Below are positions 33,426-46,900 of a DNA stretch of 64,000 nucleotides, one piece after another. Both the position numbers and the translations under genes were made by a program. Below the pieces are notes generated by a model. It made no database searches, was not told the DNA's origin, and was given only the letters and a program-made list of their open reading frames with translations. The DNA comes from Xenopus tropicalis (lineage: Eukaryota > Chordata > Amphibia > Anura > Pipidae), in assembly GCF_000004195.4 (NCBI RefSeq), contig NC_030678.2:136959047-137023046 (forward strand), written 5' to 3'. How positions within the stretch are numbered: position 1 is the stretch's first letter; every line of letters starts with the position of its first letter.

Positions 33426-34780
33426 ATGTAACCTGCCCCTAAACATCTAACTATAATCACTCCTAACACATATAAAGTAGAAGTGACTTTGTTCTCTAAG
33501 CAATTAAATCAGAATAAATGCTAGGCCTAGGGGGCGAGATTGTCCCATTCTGCGTGGCACAAAGGGTAGTAGTTACTTATCTTTGCCCCAACCCCTACAC
33601 TTATTCTACCCACACAGTATAATCAGCCTTTGAGTGAGGAAGTGCTTAGAGCCTATGGAACTACCAAGTATTATGTGAATGTGCACATTCCAGATGCATT
33701 CTGGATCCCAAAAACACTTGTTGAAAGACACATTTTTTTCAATAATAAAAGGCTTTAAAATAATTAAAATAGAGGCCCTGGTGCCTTTATTGCAGAAGAA
33801 ACAAAAAAAAATCATTATAAATAAATGCACTTTCTTTGGAAACAAGGCCACTGTTTGCTCATTAAGGGAACATTGCATTGTGGGTTTTTAAGGTTTTCAA
33901 AGTGGTCATTCACTAAGGCAAGTGATTTCATAGAAAAAGAAACATGGGGCAATTACAATGAGCAGAGCAGAGCTGTTCATATGTGGAAACGAACTTCCCA
34001 TAATTATTATACAACAACTGACAGAAAGCACAAAGCTGAGCCCTGCATGCAGTTTGTGCACTGACTTAAAACTAAGGGGGTGCATCTTCCAGCAGTAAAT
34101 GTACCTTGCCTCATTCACAATGGTGTCCCAGTGGCTCCCTATAATGCAATATTCTTTCTTTTTAATTGGCCAGCTATAGGTGATCAAAGCTGAAGATCAC
34201 TGTAGGAGGAACAAAAATGACTCCCTGGATTCTTAATTCAGCACCATGGCTGTCAAGGTTTGGAACACTTGCTGAGGTCCAAAGAATAGTTTGTCAATAA
34301 GTCATTTGAATTCCTTGCTGGATGTGAATTGGATGGTTCTCCAGTTGCCTCTGAATTCACCTCTGAAATGTATCTCCTCTATTCATTATTAGTCGCCTTA
34401 GACTGTACTCACTATTTCTAGTGGAGCCGTTTTTTGGTGCCATCTTGAATAAGCCTCAGTGCTTTTGGTTTTTGTGAAATCCAACAAAAGAGGATATGTT
34501 TTGAAATATTGTCTTTTGCTCAGAAGCCAATTCACTCCAACCCCTGTAATGTGCCGATGCCACAGCAGTGGCCCCCTGAAGCTGAAGGGGTTAAGCGCCA
34601 GAGCACAGGCTGAGGATGAAACGTTTCCGGTTACAGTAACTTCTTTATATACAAAACAGCAATAAAATAAACTATAGGAAACACCTCCAAAATTAGAGGG
34701 ATTCAGCCATCTTGCCCCAAGTTCATAGAAAGAATCAGAGAGTCTGTGGGAAGGGGGGTGGGGGGGGAGTGCAGGGAAGG
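33426..34780 (-). other. Possible itga7 3' UTR and intergenic DNA
   Basis: The itga7 B-tail stop is at 34781-34783 on the minus strand, so its 3' UTR extends downward from there. A minus-strand AATAAA lies at 33786-33791, the only canonical hexamer I noticed here. A C/G-rich run at 34751-34770 follows the stop immediately. No separate gene is seen. Confidence 0.4.
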
Positions 34781-34954
34781 TTATGAGGAGTTCTGCACTG
34801 TGCCATCTTCACTCCAGTTTGTCACCCAGTCTTTTTTCTTAATGGTCCCTGTCTTCTCCTCCCGCACCATTGGTCTCTCTTCCCTTGGGATCTTCACGGC
34901 ATGGTGCTGTGGCAGCTTCTCTTCTTGAAGGCGTTTCCTCTTGAAAAAGCCACA
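34781..34954 (-). CDS. itga7: itga7 exon B: alternative cytoplasmic tail (B form)
   Basis: The acceptor is tcttcctag. The exon encodes 57 residues from CGFFKRKR through [15 protein letters not shown] and [19 protein letters not shown] to QNSS, then TAA. CGFFKR is the membrane-proximal clasp that holds the beta subunit. HAVKIPREE and EEKTGTI match the alpha-7B tail, while KKDWVTNW resembles the end of alpha-6B. Confidence 0.92.
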   Translation of the reverse strand, partial: CGFFKRKRLQEEKLPQHHAVKIPREERPMVREEKTGTIKKKDWVTNWSEDGTVQNSS

Positions 34955-37900
34955 CTAGGAAGAAATAAGAAATGTGAGGAGGATGTGGAAATAAAATAAA
35001 GAAGTCCTAAAGCATAGCAACAAATATTAAAAAAAAATAATAAATATATATATATACAGTATATAAATACACTGGAACAAGGGCAGCACTCCTAGGATTC
35101 TTTAATTCTTGTTCCAGTACATTTTTTTTTTTGGTACTAACACCCAGGTTTTGTTACTGCAAATGGTGTGCACCCTATGGACTATTTTATATATACAAAT
35201 AAATATATGTATGTATATATATATATTTTTTTATGCACAGTACTGGAAAATGATGGTGGAAGTAAGACAAAGAAGCATAGAAATAGCTGACAGATGCCCA
35301 CACAAGCCAGAGCAGAAGGTTTATTATTACTTATTAGTGGATGCAGGACTTACACTTGAATCATTTAATAAATAAGCCTATGATGTTATAACATATTTAT
35401 GCGCACTAATATATATTTACTGTGCAATATACAAGATGGAACTGTAAACACTACTGCTGCATTCCTTCCACAGATCCTATCGAGCAGAGCGAGATCTTTT
35501 TTCAGGAAATTCATTTTCAGCCAACACTAGCCAGTTAGCCAAAATGACCACATAGAAATGACAGAATAACACTGCACATCAAAAAAGACACAAATACCAA
35601 ACAAATATCCCTTTAGGTTTTCAATAGTGCAGGCTTTTAGTTCACATATCCTTTATATGATATATTATATTTGCACAGACTGCAGAGAATATAAACATGC
35701 CACACTGTCTCACCTGTTTGCTGTTAATGAATGCTAGTATGGTAACAGGCCTTAGTTCTTCTCATATAGTCTGACCATGCAATATATTGTGTGCCACCAA
35801 TCATATTACAATATCGGGTTAAGCAAAACCACTTGAAGGGTAATTCAGTTCACCTTAAAATTAACTTCTAGTATGATGTAAACAAGGAAATTCTAAGATA
35901 ATTTTAAATTGGAGTTAATTTTGTATCCTCAATCGCAGCGCTGCAGCTGCATCAAGTGTCTGTCTCCCAGGAGTTCATAATCCCACTGTGCATGTACCTG
36001 GTTGGCTCACTGTGCTAGGGAGGCAGCACCCAGACATGGCACGGCCAGTGTAGGGGCCTCCACATAGCTAGATATGCAGTTAGGGAAGGGGACTTGTTGT
36101 ATGTGGAGGGGGATATTGGTTAAAAACAGAGGGTGGGGAGCTTAGTTCTTCCTTTGATTTACAAACTGAATTTGTATTGAAGGTAACACAATCTATCCAG
36201 TCGCTGGAAGTTAACTTAAAGGTGAATGACCTTTTACTACCCCTTTAATAAAAACATAAGACTATTAGTATGTAGCTTAAACAACACACGTGCTGGTGTT
36301 ACCAGCTAGGCCTCATCCTCTGCCTGCCTGTCTGCTGCCTCGGAGGGCTGTACCCCCAGGTGAGCCCGGTAGTAGTTTGTAGTGTACTTGGCCTGTGCTG
36401 TGCTCCTCTTGAAGAAACCACACTGGAAGTCGAGAAAAGTTGTGAAATTGTGCTATGTATGCATGCCACTTCTAACTCACAGAAGAACATCAGTAGGTAC
36501 ATAGGTAAATGCTCACTGAATGGCTGAAATGTGTTCAGAAACAGACATTTTGCTGGAAGGAAAAAAGTGCAAAGGAAAGTTCCTTCTTCACTCCCCAATG
36601 TCACTCAGACCAGTCACTACATCAACCCTGGGCACTAAGGTTTTATACTGGTACACTTACTAAAAAGGCATCCAACCCTTTCTAAAAAATGTGTCTGTCA
36701 GTACAACCAAGTCCTGGGGTCAACTGAGCTACAGAAAGTGTAACTTTAATTTCCCCTTTAAACCCCATGTGTCGTTGGTCTGCCTGTGACTATTAGGGAT
36801 GCACCGAATCCAGGATTTAGTTTGGGATTTAGCCAAGATTCGGCCTTTTTCAGCAGGGTTTGGGTTTGGCCGAATCCAAGTGACTGGCCCAACGGAATCG
36901 AATCCTTCAAATCACAGGATTTTTCGTCACATACACGCCTTTTTGTAGCCTAATTTGCATATGCAAAAGAGGATTTGGATTTCTTTCGACTATAAAATAG
37001 TATTTTCACAAAATAGTAGATTTGGTGCATCCCTAGTGACATTATACTAATTACTACTAACTAACAATTAAACTACTAATAGTAATCTGTGTTTTATGGA
37101 AACTTTTTTCCTTCTCTGTTGGCTGTTAAATTATTATATTTGGCTTTTTTTCTTCCCCCCTTTATTTAATTTTGTTTTTTCTTCTCATTTCCCCCTTTTT
37201 ATTTCTTTTATTGTCCCATTAATCTTGTAAGCATTCCTGGCTGATGCTTTTAATTTCATTTCTTTCCTACCTAAAGCCCCTATTGATTATCCATGCTATT
37301 TATATCCTCCTCTTTACTGAATGTGACTTCTGCAAGGGTTTGTGTTTCATGATATCCTATAACTGGGTATATAGAGTGAGATACAAAAACAAGTTTGAGG
37401 CAATAATATAACAGATGTCAAGGACTAACATGGAAACCAATGTTGCAGTGGGGGAAAAAAATGGGAAATACATTTGTTAGGTGATAAAACAGTGACTCAA
37501 CATTCAAAGCAGGCCGACCCCCCAAAAATAATAGGAGAAAATATAGAGGAGATATAAAACAGCATGATGAAAAGAGAAACCATTGGTTGTGTAAGAGAGG
37601 AGAGGTATAAGCCATAACCAGAGATAAATGGAAAAGGTAAAATACATTATGGAAGACAAATGGTAATTAGAGGAAAAGTCCATTTGGTAACTCAGCCATA
37701 TTTATATAGCAATGTAACAGTTTATTAATGAGGATCCATACATTACCTTCCATAAGATGAAAACAAGAAGAGCGAGCAGCAGTATTCCAGCCAGCACTGC
37801 AATAAGGATAATCCACCAGGGTATGCCTCCAAGAGCAGCCACTCCATAGTCTGAATACAGCATCACATTAATCTAAGGGGACAAAAAATAGCACCAAAAT

Positions 37901-40900
37901 AGAGCCAGTTGTACTATTAACCTTGTTTCTGATCAGCTACAAGAAGCAACTGCTAATATCCGAATATGTTTGTGCTTACTTGGATATATTTTGGTTACAG
38001 GGAATGCTGCAGGATTCACATGTATTAGTTCAGGAGGTTTACCCAAACTGTCAGTGGTGACACAAAACATAACAAGGGCAGGTTGAGGCACATAGGTGTC
38101 CCCCCTTCTGTCCCCTAACTTGTAGATCATTCATTTCTTCCCTCTCTGATGCAAACGCAAACTGGACATAGATTTGGTTTTGCCTTATTATGGATAAGGT
38201 AAGAATTAGGGGTGATTTATATGGAGAAAAGAAATAATTTGAGGGACATATCATTTTTCATCTATGATATAACTTATCATGGGCAGAAAATAAAGAAATA
38301 TATGTTGGTGGGTCAGGTTTACAAGTTCAAAGCAGAAGAGGTGGGAGTATAAAGAGAAATCTGTTGATACCTGTGTGGTGGCATCTCTCAGAACCAGGTT
38401 CTTGATAGAGGATTTTACAGTAATGTTTGCTCTGACAACCAATTCCAAGGAACTAACAGATGGGTATTCCTGGAGAAGAAAACATGGCAACAAAGGGCAT
38501 ATGGTAAAGCAAAAATATTTTATACTCTTCTCTGCAGAGTAGGACTTGCCTACATTAGTATGGTCCTTCAATTTTAGAAGCATCAGAAACGTACATAAGA
38601 AAAAGGCCACTGCATCATCATACCATTAGCTCGAGAAACGATAGAAACACAGCTCTTACCCACACATGGCAAATTATGTAATTCATAAAAGAATTTTCAG
38701 AAAGGCATCAGCATCCCCTAACTTGGATAACACTGACCAGCCTAAACTTATTAGATGTGATTTTACTTATATTGTTGCTGTATTGCTCATTTATGAACAC
38801 TGTAGAAATCTTCCCCAGGTCATTAAGGCATTGCACCCAATCAGAAATGTACAATATCAATATGGGGGCGGCCTCTGGGTGCTGTAATTACAAATCCGGC
38901 TTTGACAATGCATTGCACTGTGATGTTCCTTTTCTTATTGACATTATGAGTGCAGGGGATTGTGGGATTTGATATCTAGACACAATAGACACCAATCGAA
39001 ACTCTAACCAATTTGTAAACATATTTTAATAAAATAGTAACTGTATATATAAAATGCTCTCTGTCATGACTACTTTTTGTCCTTGACGCTAACAACTGAA
39101 TTAAATCGAGTTGTCTTAACAATTTTTGATAAACCTGCCACTTAGTGTAACCATCAAAGTGCCACAGAAAGATGCATGAAGCAGGAAGAAAGATAAAGCC
39201 CTACAGGGATTTTACCTCCAATAAACTGCTGTTCCAGAGACGCCCATGGACTTTTAGCACCACCTGCTGGTCAAAGCTATAGAGTGGGCACTGGAAGACG
39301 ACACAGCGGGCAGTACCTCGAGAACAATCCTGAAACAGAATGGAGACACAGAATTTATGACACAATCTTTGTACCCTGTCACAATTCTTTGCTATCTACA
39401 TTTCATGTTCACCTTATTGTGACAAATCTTAACACCTGGAGTGAAGTATTCCCATAAATCTAATGTTTGGGGGAAATGTATTTATTTGGAGCACATATAT
39501 TTCAAGTAAATCTTAGCATTTTCTTTAGAATCAAACAAGCCCAGTATGCTGCACTGCACAGAAAGCAGGGGTAAGTTAGCACCTATGTTATATGTACTAA
39601 TGAGGGCTGCCTGTATACCTGCACTTCAGATCCCACAAAAAAAGCCAATACCCAGCTAGGGTTGCCACCTCACCCCTTTAATACCGGCCACATATTGAAT
39701 CAACATTCTGCATGGCTAGTTTGCAATTAATTTAGATGCATGCTGCATGGCTGCACATAAATCAGTTTAGTCTTCAGCATGTATCTAAATGAATTGCTAA
39801 TTAGCCATGCAGGATGCTGATTCAATATGTGGCCAGTATTAAAGGCATAAGGTGGCAACCCTATTCCTGGCGCTAAAGGCTGAAGTTATTTGGCAAGATA
39901 TTTTTTTAGCCAAGCCCTTTGCTGTTTTACTTCTTATGTTTCCTTATAGGAACTCAAACAGAGAATATAAACACCACTTAATGCATACATAGATATATAA
40001 TTCCAATATGCTCTGTAGTAGTAGGATTTATATTACATTTTCCTAAAAAAAAAAGTTAACTACATATACCTATATATGAATACATACCGTATATACTCGA
40101 GTATAAGCCGAGATTTTCAGTACCAATAATGTGCTGAAAAAGGCACCCTCGACTTATACTCGAGTATATACGGTAGTTTACGCTCTGCGCTCCTTGACGT
40201 GCGCTTGCTCGTCGTTTGCCGGTGTGGAGGACGCGCGCCTGCTTTCAGCAGTGTAACACTGATTGCATAGACCGTATGCATAGAACGTACGGTTTCCATG
40301 GTTATGCGCCGCTCAAACTTTCGGCGCACATGGAGTCCAGCGTGTTAGGGAGATGGAAGTGGAAGAGCTCTAGTAATAAGGATGATGTGGCAGAAAGACC
40401 TTTGCCTCCTCTTTATAGAAATAAAAGGTAATTTAAAACGTCATTTACAAATGCAGTTCAGTGTGAAAAGCACAATTTTAAGGAGTGAAGAGAGAGGTGT
40501 GCCTAATGCCTCACAATGAACACATTTTGTGCTCACAAATTGGGTGCCAAGTTATGGCTAACATACTTACAGTTTGGCTTCCATTACTTCCAATGCACAT
40601 CTCTAAAAGGGAGTTAATTCTATTGGTGCAAGACTGCTTTTTGACACAACTTGCAGTGGCAGTCCTAGAGTTACCATTTAGGGTGATGGTAACTTGGGGG
40701 TTCACCAGTGTAAATAGACATGCTTGGGCACAACTCATCAGAAGAGGCAGGATGGATGCAATGGCACTTAACTATAGAGAAGTGCAAGGAGTGTATATTC
40801 AAGTAACTTTAATATACACCCAATATTTGTGTCCATTTTAGTGTGACTGCACATGCGGCTGCATTTGTAAATAACCCCTTATGGTCTCCATAGAATCAGT

Positions 40901-43900
40901 TGTTCTTGTGCCTCCTACTCCCCAGATGGAAAATCTCTTGTGTTATTACATTTGTCTAATCTGAAGCACCTCATTTTCCAGCCCATACCTTGTGTTTATT
41001 AATATGGTAGTCATGTAAGCACTTATGAGTATCCTTTTATTAAATAATTTGATTATTGAAACTTAGCAGTAGAGGCTGCATTTCCCCTAGGCTTATACTT
41101 GAGTCAATAAGTTTTTCCAGTTTTCTTAGGTAAAATTAGGTACCTCGGCTTATATTCGAATCGGCTTATACTCGAGTATATACGGTATATATATATATAT
41201 GAAATACACGAAGAGCAATATTTGTGGTGGGAGATACAAACACTAGGGGGAAGATTTACTAATGCACAAATCCGAATCCTGAAAGGGAAAAAATCGGTTT
41301 GGAAACGAAAATTTGGCGACTTTTTCGTCGCCGTCGCGATTTTTCGTATTTGTCGCGACTTTTCCATCGCCGTCACGACTTTATTGTATTTTGCGTGACT
41401 ATTTAGTCGCCGGCGCGATTTTTTCATAGTGAGCGATAGTAAACGGCGGAAAAACCAATCGGATTTTTTCGCGACGGCGACGAAAAAGTTGCGGAAAATA
41501 TACAAAAAAGTCGCAACGGCAACAAAAAAATTGTGGGACACACAAAAAAGTTGCGACGGCAATGAAAAAGTCGCAAAAATACAGATCATTACGAAAAAAC
41601 GCATTCGGACGCTTTTGGACCGTTCGTGGATTAGTAAATCTCCTCCTAGGGGTCCTCTTTAAACTGTCACTTTTATCTACCCAGATCCCAATCTGTCCCT
41701 TATGTTATATGCTAGTATTCTACCTTTTATACACACACTCTTTAAGGACTTAGAAGAATTCCCAATTGATTAACCCAGCACTAATTATTGGGTTACCTGT
41801 CATGAATCATCAAATGAGCAGCAAATAAAAACTCAAATATCCACAAGCCATGATGCCCCAGTTGTTTCTATTCCATTAGAACATGCAATTCCACAAAGAG
41901 TGCTCTTTACCAGAATGATGTCCTTTTTCTTTTCAGGGTACGTTAGAGACCACCGACTAGCAGAACTCGGCGTATGATCCGTCTGTACTGTACTTGCAGC
42001 TCTTGCCACTGTGTTCTGAGAATGAGGGAACCAAGTGATGTGAAATGAAGAGATCAGTTAGGTGCCTTTCTCTCTATATTGTAAAAACTAAAGCCCACAC
42101 AGGGGTCTTGCCTACCAGTTTTAGGGGATTGATGGCTTTCATAGGGGTACATTCCATGCTGCGATTAGACTGCTCCTTTTCCTTCAGCTGGATTGCCATT
42201 GGGTACAGAAGCCACTTTCCATTCATCATTTCATGAGGCCACATGAGGTTCAGGAAGGCAGAACCCAGGGTGCGTAAGGATTTCCCTATACTGGAGACCT
42301 GAGGAACAAATACACACAAACCATAGGGAGAGCTGAATGCAATACAGAAGGTAAGATGATGGGACCTTCTTGCTTGCCAAACTGCAAGTCACAAGGTTGA
42401 ACCTAAAGGTAGATAGTTTTGCTAAAGTAGATAGGAGATAGTTACTTTAATAAGCATTTTAACTTAAAATACATTTTTGCTGCCTAACATGGAACTGAAG
42501 GGGTGCATATAAGAGTGGATTGCATAAGCTACACATCTGATAGGAGGCTGTGAGAGAAACCTTTATAAAACAAGAGACCAAGCCTGCAATGGAAATTATT
42601 AAGTTATTATTGGAAGTTATTGTTTTTATTAGAGATTTCCTCAGCCAAGCAGGCATACAATAGGGCAGTTCCCATGCATGTGCATAACTGTAAATATGTA
42701 CAGTAAATAAGGAATATTCTATGTACAGCAGGCATGTATATTATACTGTCTATAAATTGAGAGAGGACAAACCCAGTATTAATGGGTAATTTTCTCCCTT
42801 AACACAGCATTTAGAAGCTATATTTACAATATTGGGGGCTTATTAAAAAACAAATGTTGTTGATAAAATGCATAGGAAAGACGTACATAAAAATAATGTA
42901 TAAACTTACTGTCACTTCAATATCTATCGGGCTGCCCGCATCTTCCTCTGTGCGCATGGCCGATTCACCTTTCACCTCCCCACTGTAATACAGTCTGTTT
43001 GGAGTTGCCACCCTGCAACAAAACGAGCCAAGACACTCAGGTACAGAGATGCCAGCCAAGCATTACACAGAGACCTGCATACCCCCCAGGGCAGATGTAA
43101 GTGCTGTGTGCTATTATATAGAGCAGAAACACAGACATCAGCAAATAGCACAGAAATGATATAATGTTCTTAACTACAAGCAGCGGGATATAAACCCCCA
43201 GCCCTGCTGGTGTGGCACCCTGTATCTAACAGAATGATACTGGCACAGGAGTAGGAGTAAATGAGAGAAAGGCAAACATACGGCATCCCTGCTGTAGGCC
43301 ATCTGTAACCTGCTGTTCATATACTGTGTATATAATCTCATTGCACTGTGCCACAGAACATTTTGTAGCATAAGAAATACAGAATAATATGGATTAACAA
43401 TGCTCTTTATTTCAGCTATGAAGTGTGATAGATAATAGATAGGGTATTACTAGAAACAGAACGACTATTTCTCACATGAACGAGGACTTACCCAGACACA
43501 GACAATGGAAGTTCAAGGATCACCTTGGCTCTGGCCTGTACTTTTGGCAAGTTGGGCTGCTCACTTATCCTACAATGACAAAGACCCTTCAGTGTGACAT
43601 AAATTGCTGATTGAGTTTTTATTACATAGCAAGTTAATGGGTAGGATACAGGATAAAGAGCCACAATTGCTAAAGGAAGTCAAAAGAAAGCAGCAGACAG
43701 TAAAGCAGGTCTGGACTGGGATTCTAAATCCTCCCCCAGCCAAATAAATAGTGACTGCTTATGGCATCTTGCAGCAGCTGCTCTGGCTAGGGTGGCCACC
43801 TGTCCAGTTTTGACCCAGCCAGCCTCATTTTTAGAAGGGCTGTCCATGTCAAAACTGTTTGCCCAGTTTTCCAAATTAGGAAAAGCGACTGGACTTTTCT

Positions 43901-46900
43901 TGATTGATGTGTCATAGTCCCAGTGATGTCACAACCCCTCCCCGACATCACTTGCCCCACCCTGTGATATCACTGCTCTGTTCCAGTGATGTCACCACCC
44001 CCTTGCCCTGATTTCTACCAAAAGGTGGCAACCCTAGCTCTGGCACTTGCCAAAATCCACATCCAATCTGGGCCTGTGGTAAAGGCTTCTCACCCAAGCA
44101 CCACACATCTCCGAAGCTGTCGACGAATTTTCATTTGTAATTTTGGCTGTCGACAGATTTTCATTTGTAATTTGGTTTGTCTAATTCACTTTGAGGGTAA
44201 TTATGCATTTGACTGTACTTTTGGGAGGATAAGTCTAATAATAATACATTTATAGCACGCCAGCTCTGTGCCATATCTGCCCTATGGAGCTTGGGAGGAG
44301 TTTGCCCTGATGAAGTTGTGCTTCATCACAGAAATGACACATTATTAGAGGTTCTCCATTGAGCCCTATGCTGGAATTAATGCAGGACTATCAAACTCCA
44401 GGGCGTATGGGCATGGGCAGGCTAGAGATAAACACTGCCCTCAGTCAAGAGAGGGGGAGTCTGTGAAAATTACTGAATTGCTAATCAGTTTGCGCTGGGA
44501 ACTACATCCAGACATAAGGTCCCTATGGGCTGAGCTGAGCAGCACTAGATCTATACAGCAGCCTGCACCAACTGGTAATCCATAGAAGTAAGTGGCAGTT
44601 TAATTAGAGCACATGAGATGTGGAAATCAAAGGAAGCCAGGGACATACCATCAGCATTTAAATATTTGGCACCCATTTACTCTCATAGCCCTATTAGGTG
44701 TATCCCTAATCAAAAGTAATAAGATATGCCCTTGGTATGACTATTTATTCATTCTTCATATTCAAGGAAAATGATGTTATTAAGTAATGTCCTGTGGCCC
44801 TCTAACTGCCCAGTGATTTTGGAGTAAAACACATTATGTGTGAGGCCTTTGCTTTCAGCAATACTATTTTTTAACTGTTTCTAGGCTGTAATTATTCTAC
44901 TCATCAAGAAATTGTCAGGTCATTGCTGGAAACAGGCAAGTAACTAAGGGCTTATTCGCTGGCACATAAACATCCCCTGTCCCACGTGAGCGCTGATAGT
45001 CAGAGTATCAAAGGAGCAATGTACTTACAATCTGGCCTATGGCACATGATGCTGGTATGGCCGGGATACAAGGGATTTCAGAAAGAGCAACAAGAGGAAT
45101 GATTTTGTAGCACTTACACCCAAGCATTAATAAATAGGTCCCCTGATTTTTTAGTAACTGACATAATCTTATCTAAGAATTCAGCAGGCACCGTGGAACA
45201 CTGACTGTCCAAGCTTATTTTTTTCTTATCCTTAAAAATTAAAGTAAATACAACACCTAAAACTGAAAAATTATATTCTGAAACATGATTGTACATTTTT
45301 TATAAAGTCTATACAAACATAAACTTTATAATCTCACACATCTGAAAATAACTTGAATTATTAAAACCTTACGTGGCCAGTTCAAGTTTCACCTCCAAAT
45401 CTGTAGTCTCTATAGTAATTCCAGGGGTGCTGACTATCAGGTAAAAAGTTATCTGTAAAATAGAAACCAGCTATTGAGGTTGCACAAACAAAGCAAAGAG
45501 AGGCAGTTAATAGACACAGAGATAATGAAGACAGCATTTGATGTTATCTAAATTAAAAATAAAAGGGCAATATAACGGCTATATAAAGGTTACATGGACA
45601 TTTCTGTTGCTTTGTTTCTTCAAATGGCCAGCCAATATAATCATTTGTGCAAACTGACAGTCTTCTAAAGCCCTAACTGCACAACTGGACAGAAATGGTA
45701 ATCAATGTGCTTGTTCCATGCAATCTGACATTGCTCTGATCAGGCAAAACCCCTGATTATAATAAACATCCCAGTAACGTGAACAAAGAGTTTTTAGCTC
45801 ATAATGAACCACTGGAATTGAGAGATATTCTCTAAGAAAAGTCTAGAGCATGGGCAATTGATAGAACAAGGGCAGCTTGAGTTAGTTTTCACACTACATA
45901 ATTTAGACACCCACAATAAGTCTGTTAGTAGGTTCCTTCTGTACACTAATATATGTATATGCTGTATGTACCTTACTTTCCTTTTTCAGTAATATCAAGA
46001 AAAGCCAACAACAATAATACTGAATTAGAGAAGATAAACTGATTAAAGAAGAAATGTATAAAGGCAAGTAGGCTGCAAATACCTCAGCATTCCGCTTCAT
46101 AGGGTTTCCGAGTTCACATGTTGCCTCAGAAGCATTCACATTGGAAATGCAGACTATTTCCTTGTCCTGAAGGGAAGAAACACAGGAAGGTGAGTAACCT
46201 TGAGGCCTCATTAGCACTGCATTCACTACATACAAGATGTTCTTTAGTACCAATAGGACTATTGAAAACATTTCCAAAGGATTGCATGCAGGCAGATTTG
46301 CTGGTGTTACTGCCACAGACGAACTGGAATTTGTTGCACCAAAGACATCAGATCTGTCCCAAATTAGAAGATAATCTAAGGTCTAAATTAGATCTAACAC
46401 TGCCCCCTGGCTGTTTCTATGTATATCAGAAAAATTATTTCACTTAAATATTTTTGGAAAATATTTTTGGAAAGTTTTTATGAAATCATTCCAATTCATG
46501 TTACATCAATAAGTTACATAGTCCTTTTATGTGTTATATATAAATAATAATGACTTGGGGCATTGTGGGAAAGAGTGATATCAGAAGTCAGAATACCGGA
46601 GATGCGCCTGAGCTGTCAGTGGCTTGCCGCACACCAGAGTAGGACAGTGTATCTGGAAAGACCGCACTCAGCTGTGCTTCATGGGCATCGTCTCCATCCA
46701 ACATTGCATTCTCGGGGTCTGATGGCAAGTTAGTGACAGTAATCTTAATGGCAAGGTCCTTCTGGTCGGTCAGAGAAAACACTGGAACCTCATTTTCTCT
46801 GAAGTGGAAGAAGAGAAAATTTGATACAAAAGCCTGATGCATTGCACAATATGTCCTTTTATATATAAGCACAAATGTGGCTACATGAAGTTAGTTATAT

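Noticed and set aside
40485..40841. A 118-codon plus-strand frame that might be a transposase
   Set aside because: It lies in the composite element, but no catalytic motif or zinc finger could be seen.
41104..41604. A 166-codon minus-strand frame
   Set aside because: It crosses the palindromic transposon at 41244-41648 and translates its CpG-rich inverted words.
45114..45296. A 60-codon minus-strand frame near the calf-1 exons as an extra itga7 exon
   Set aside because: The phases of exons 45373-45452 and 43492-43569 join directly into the conserved LATISEQ-type sequence, leaving no room for it.
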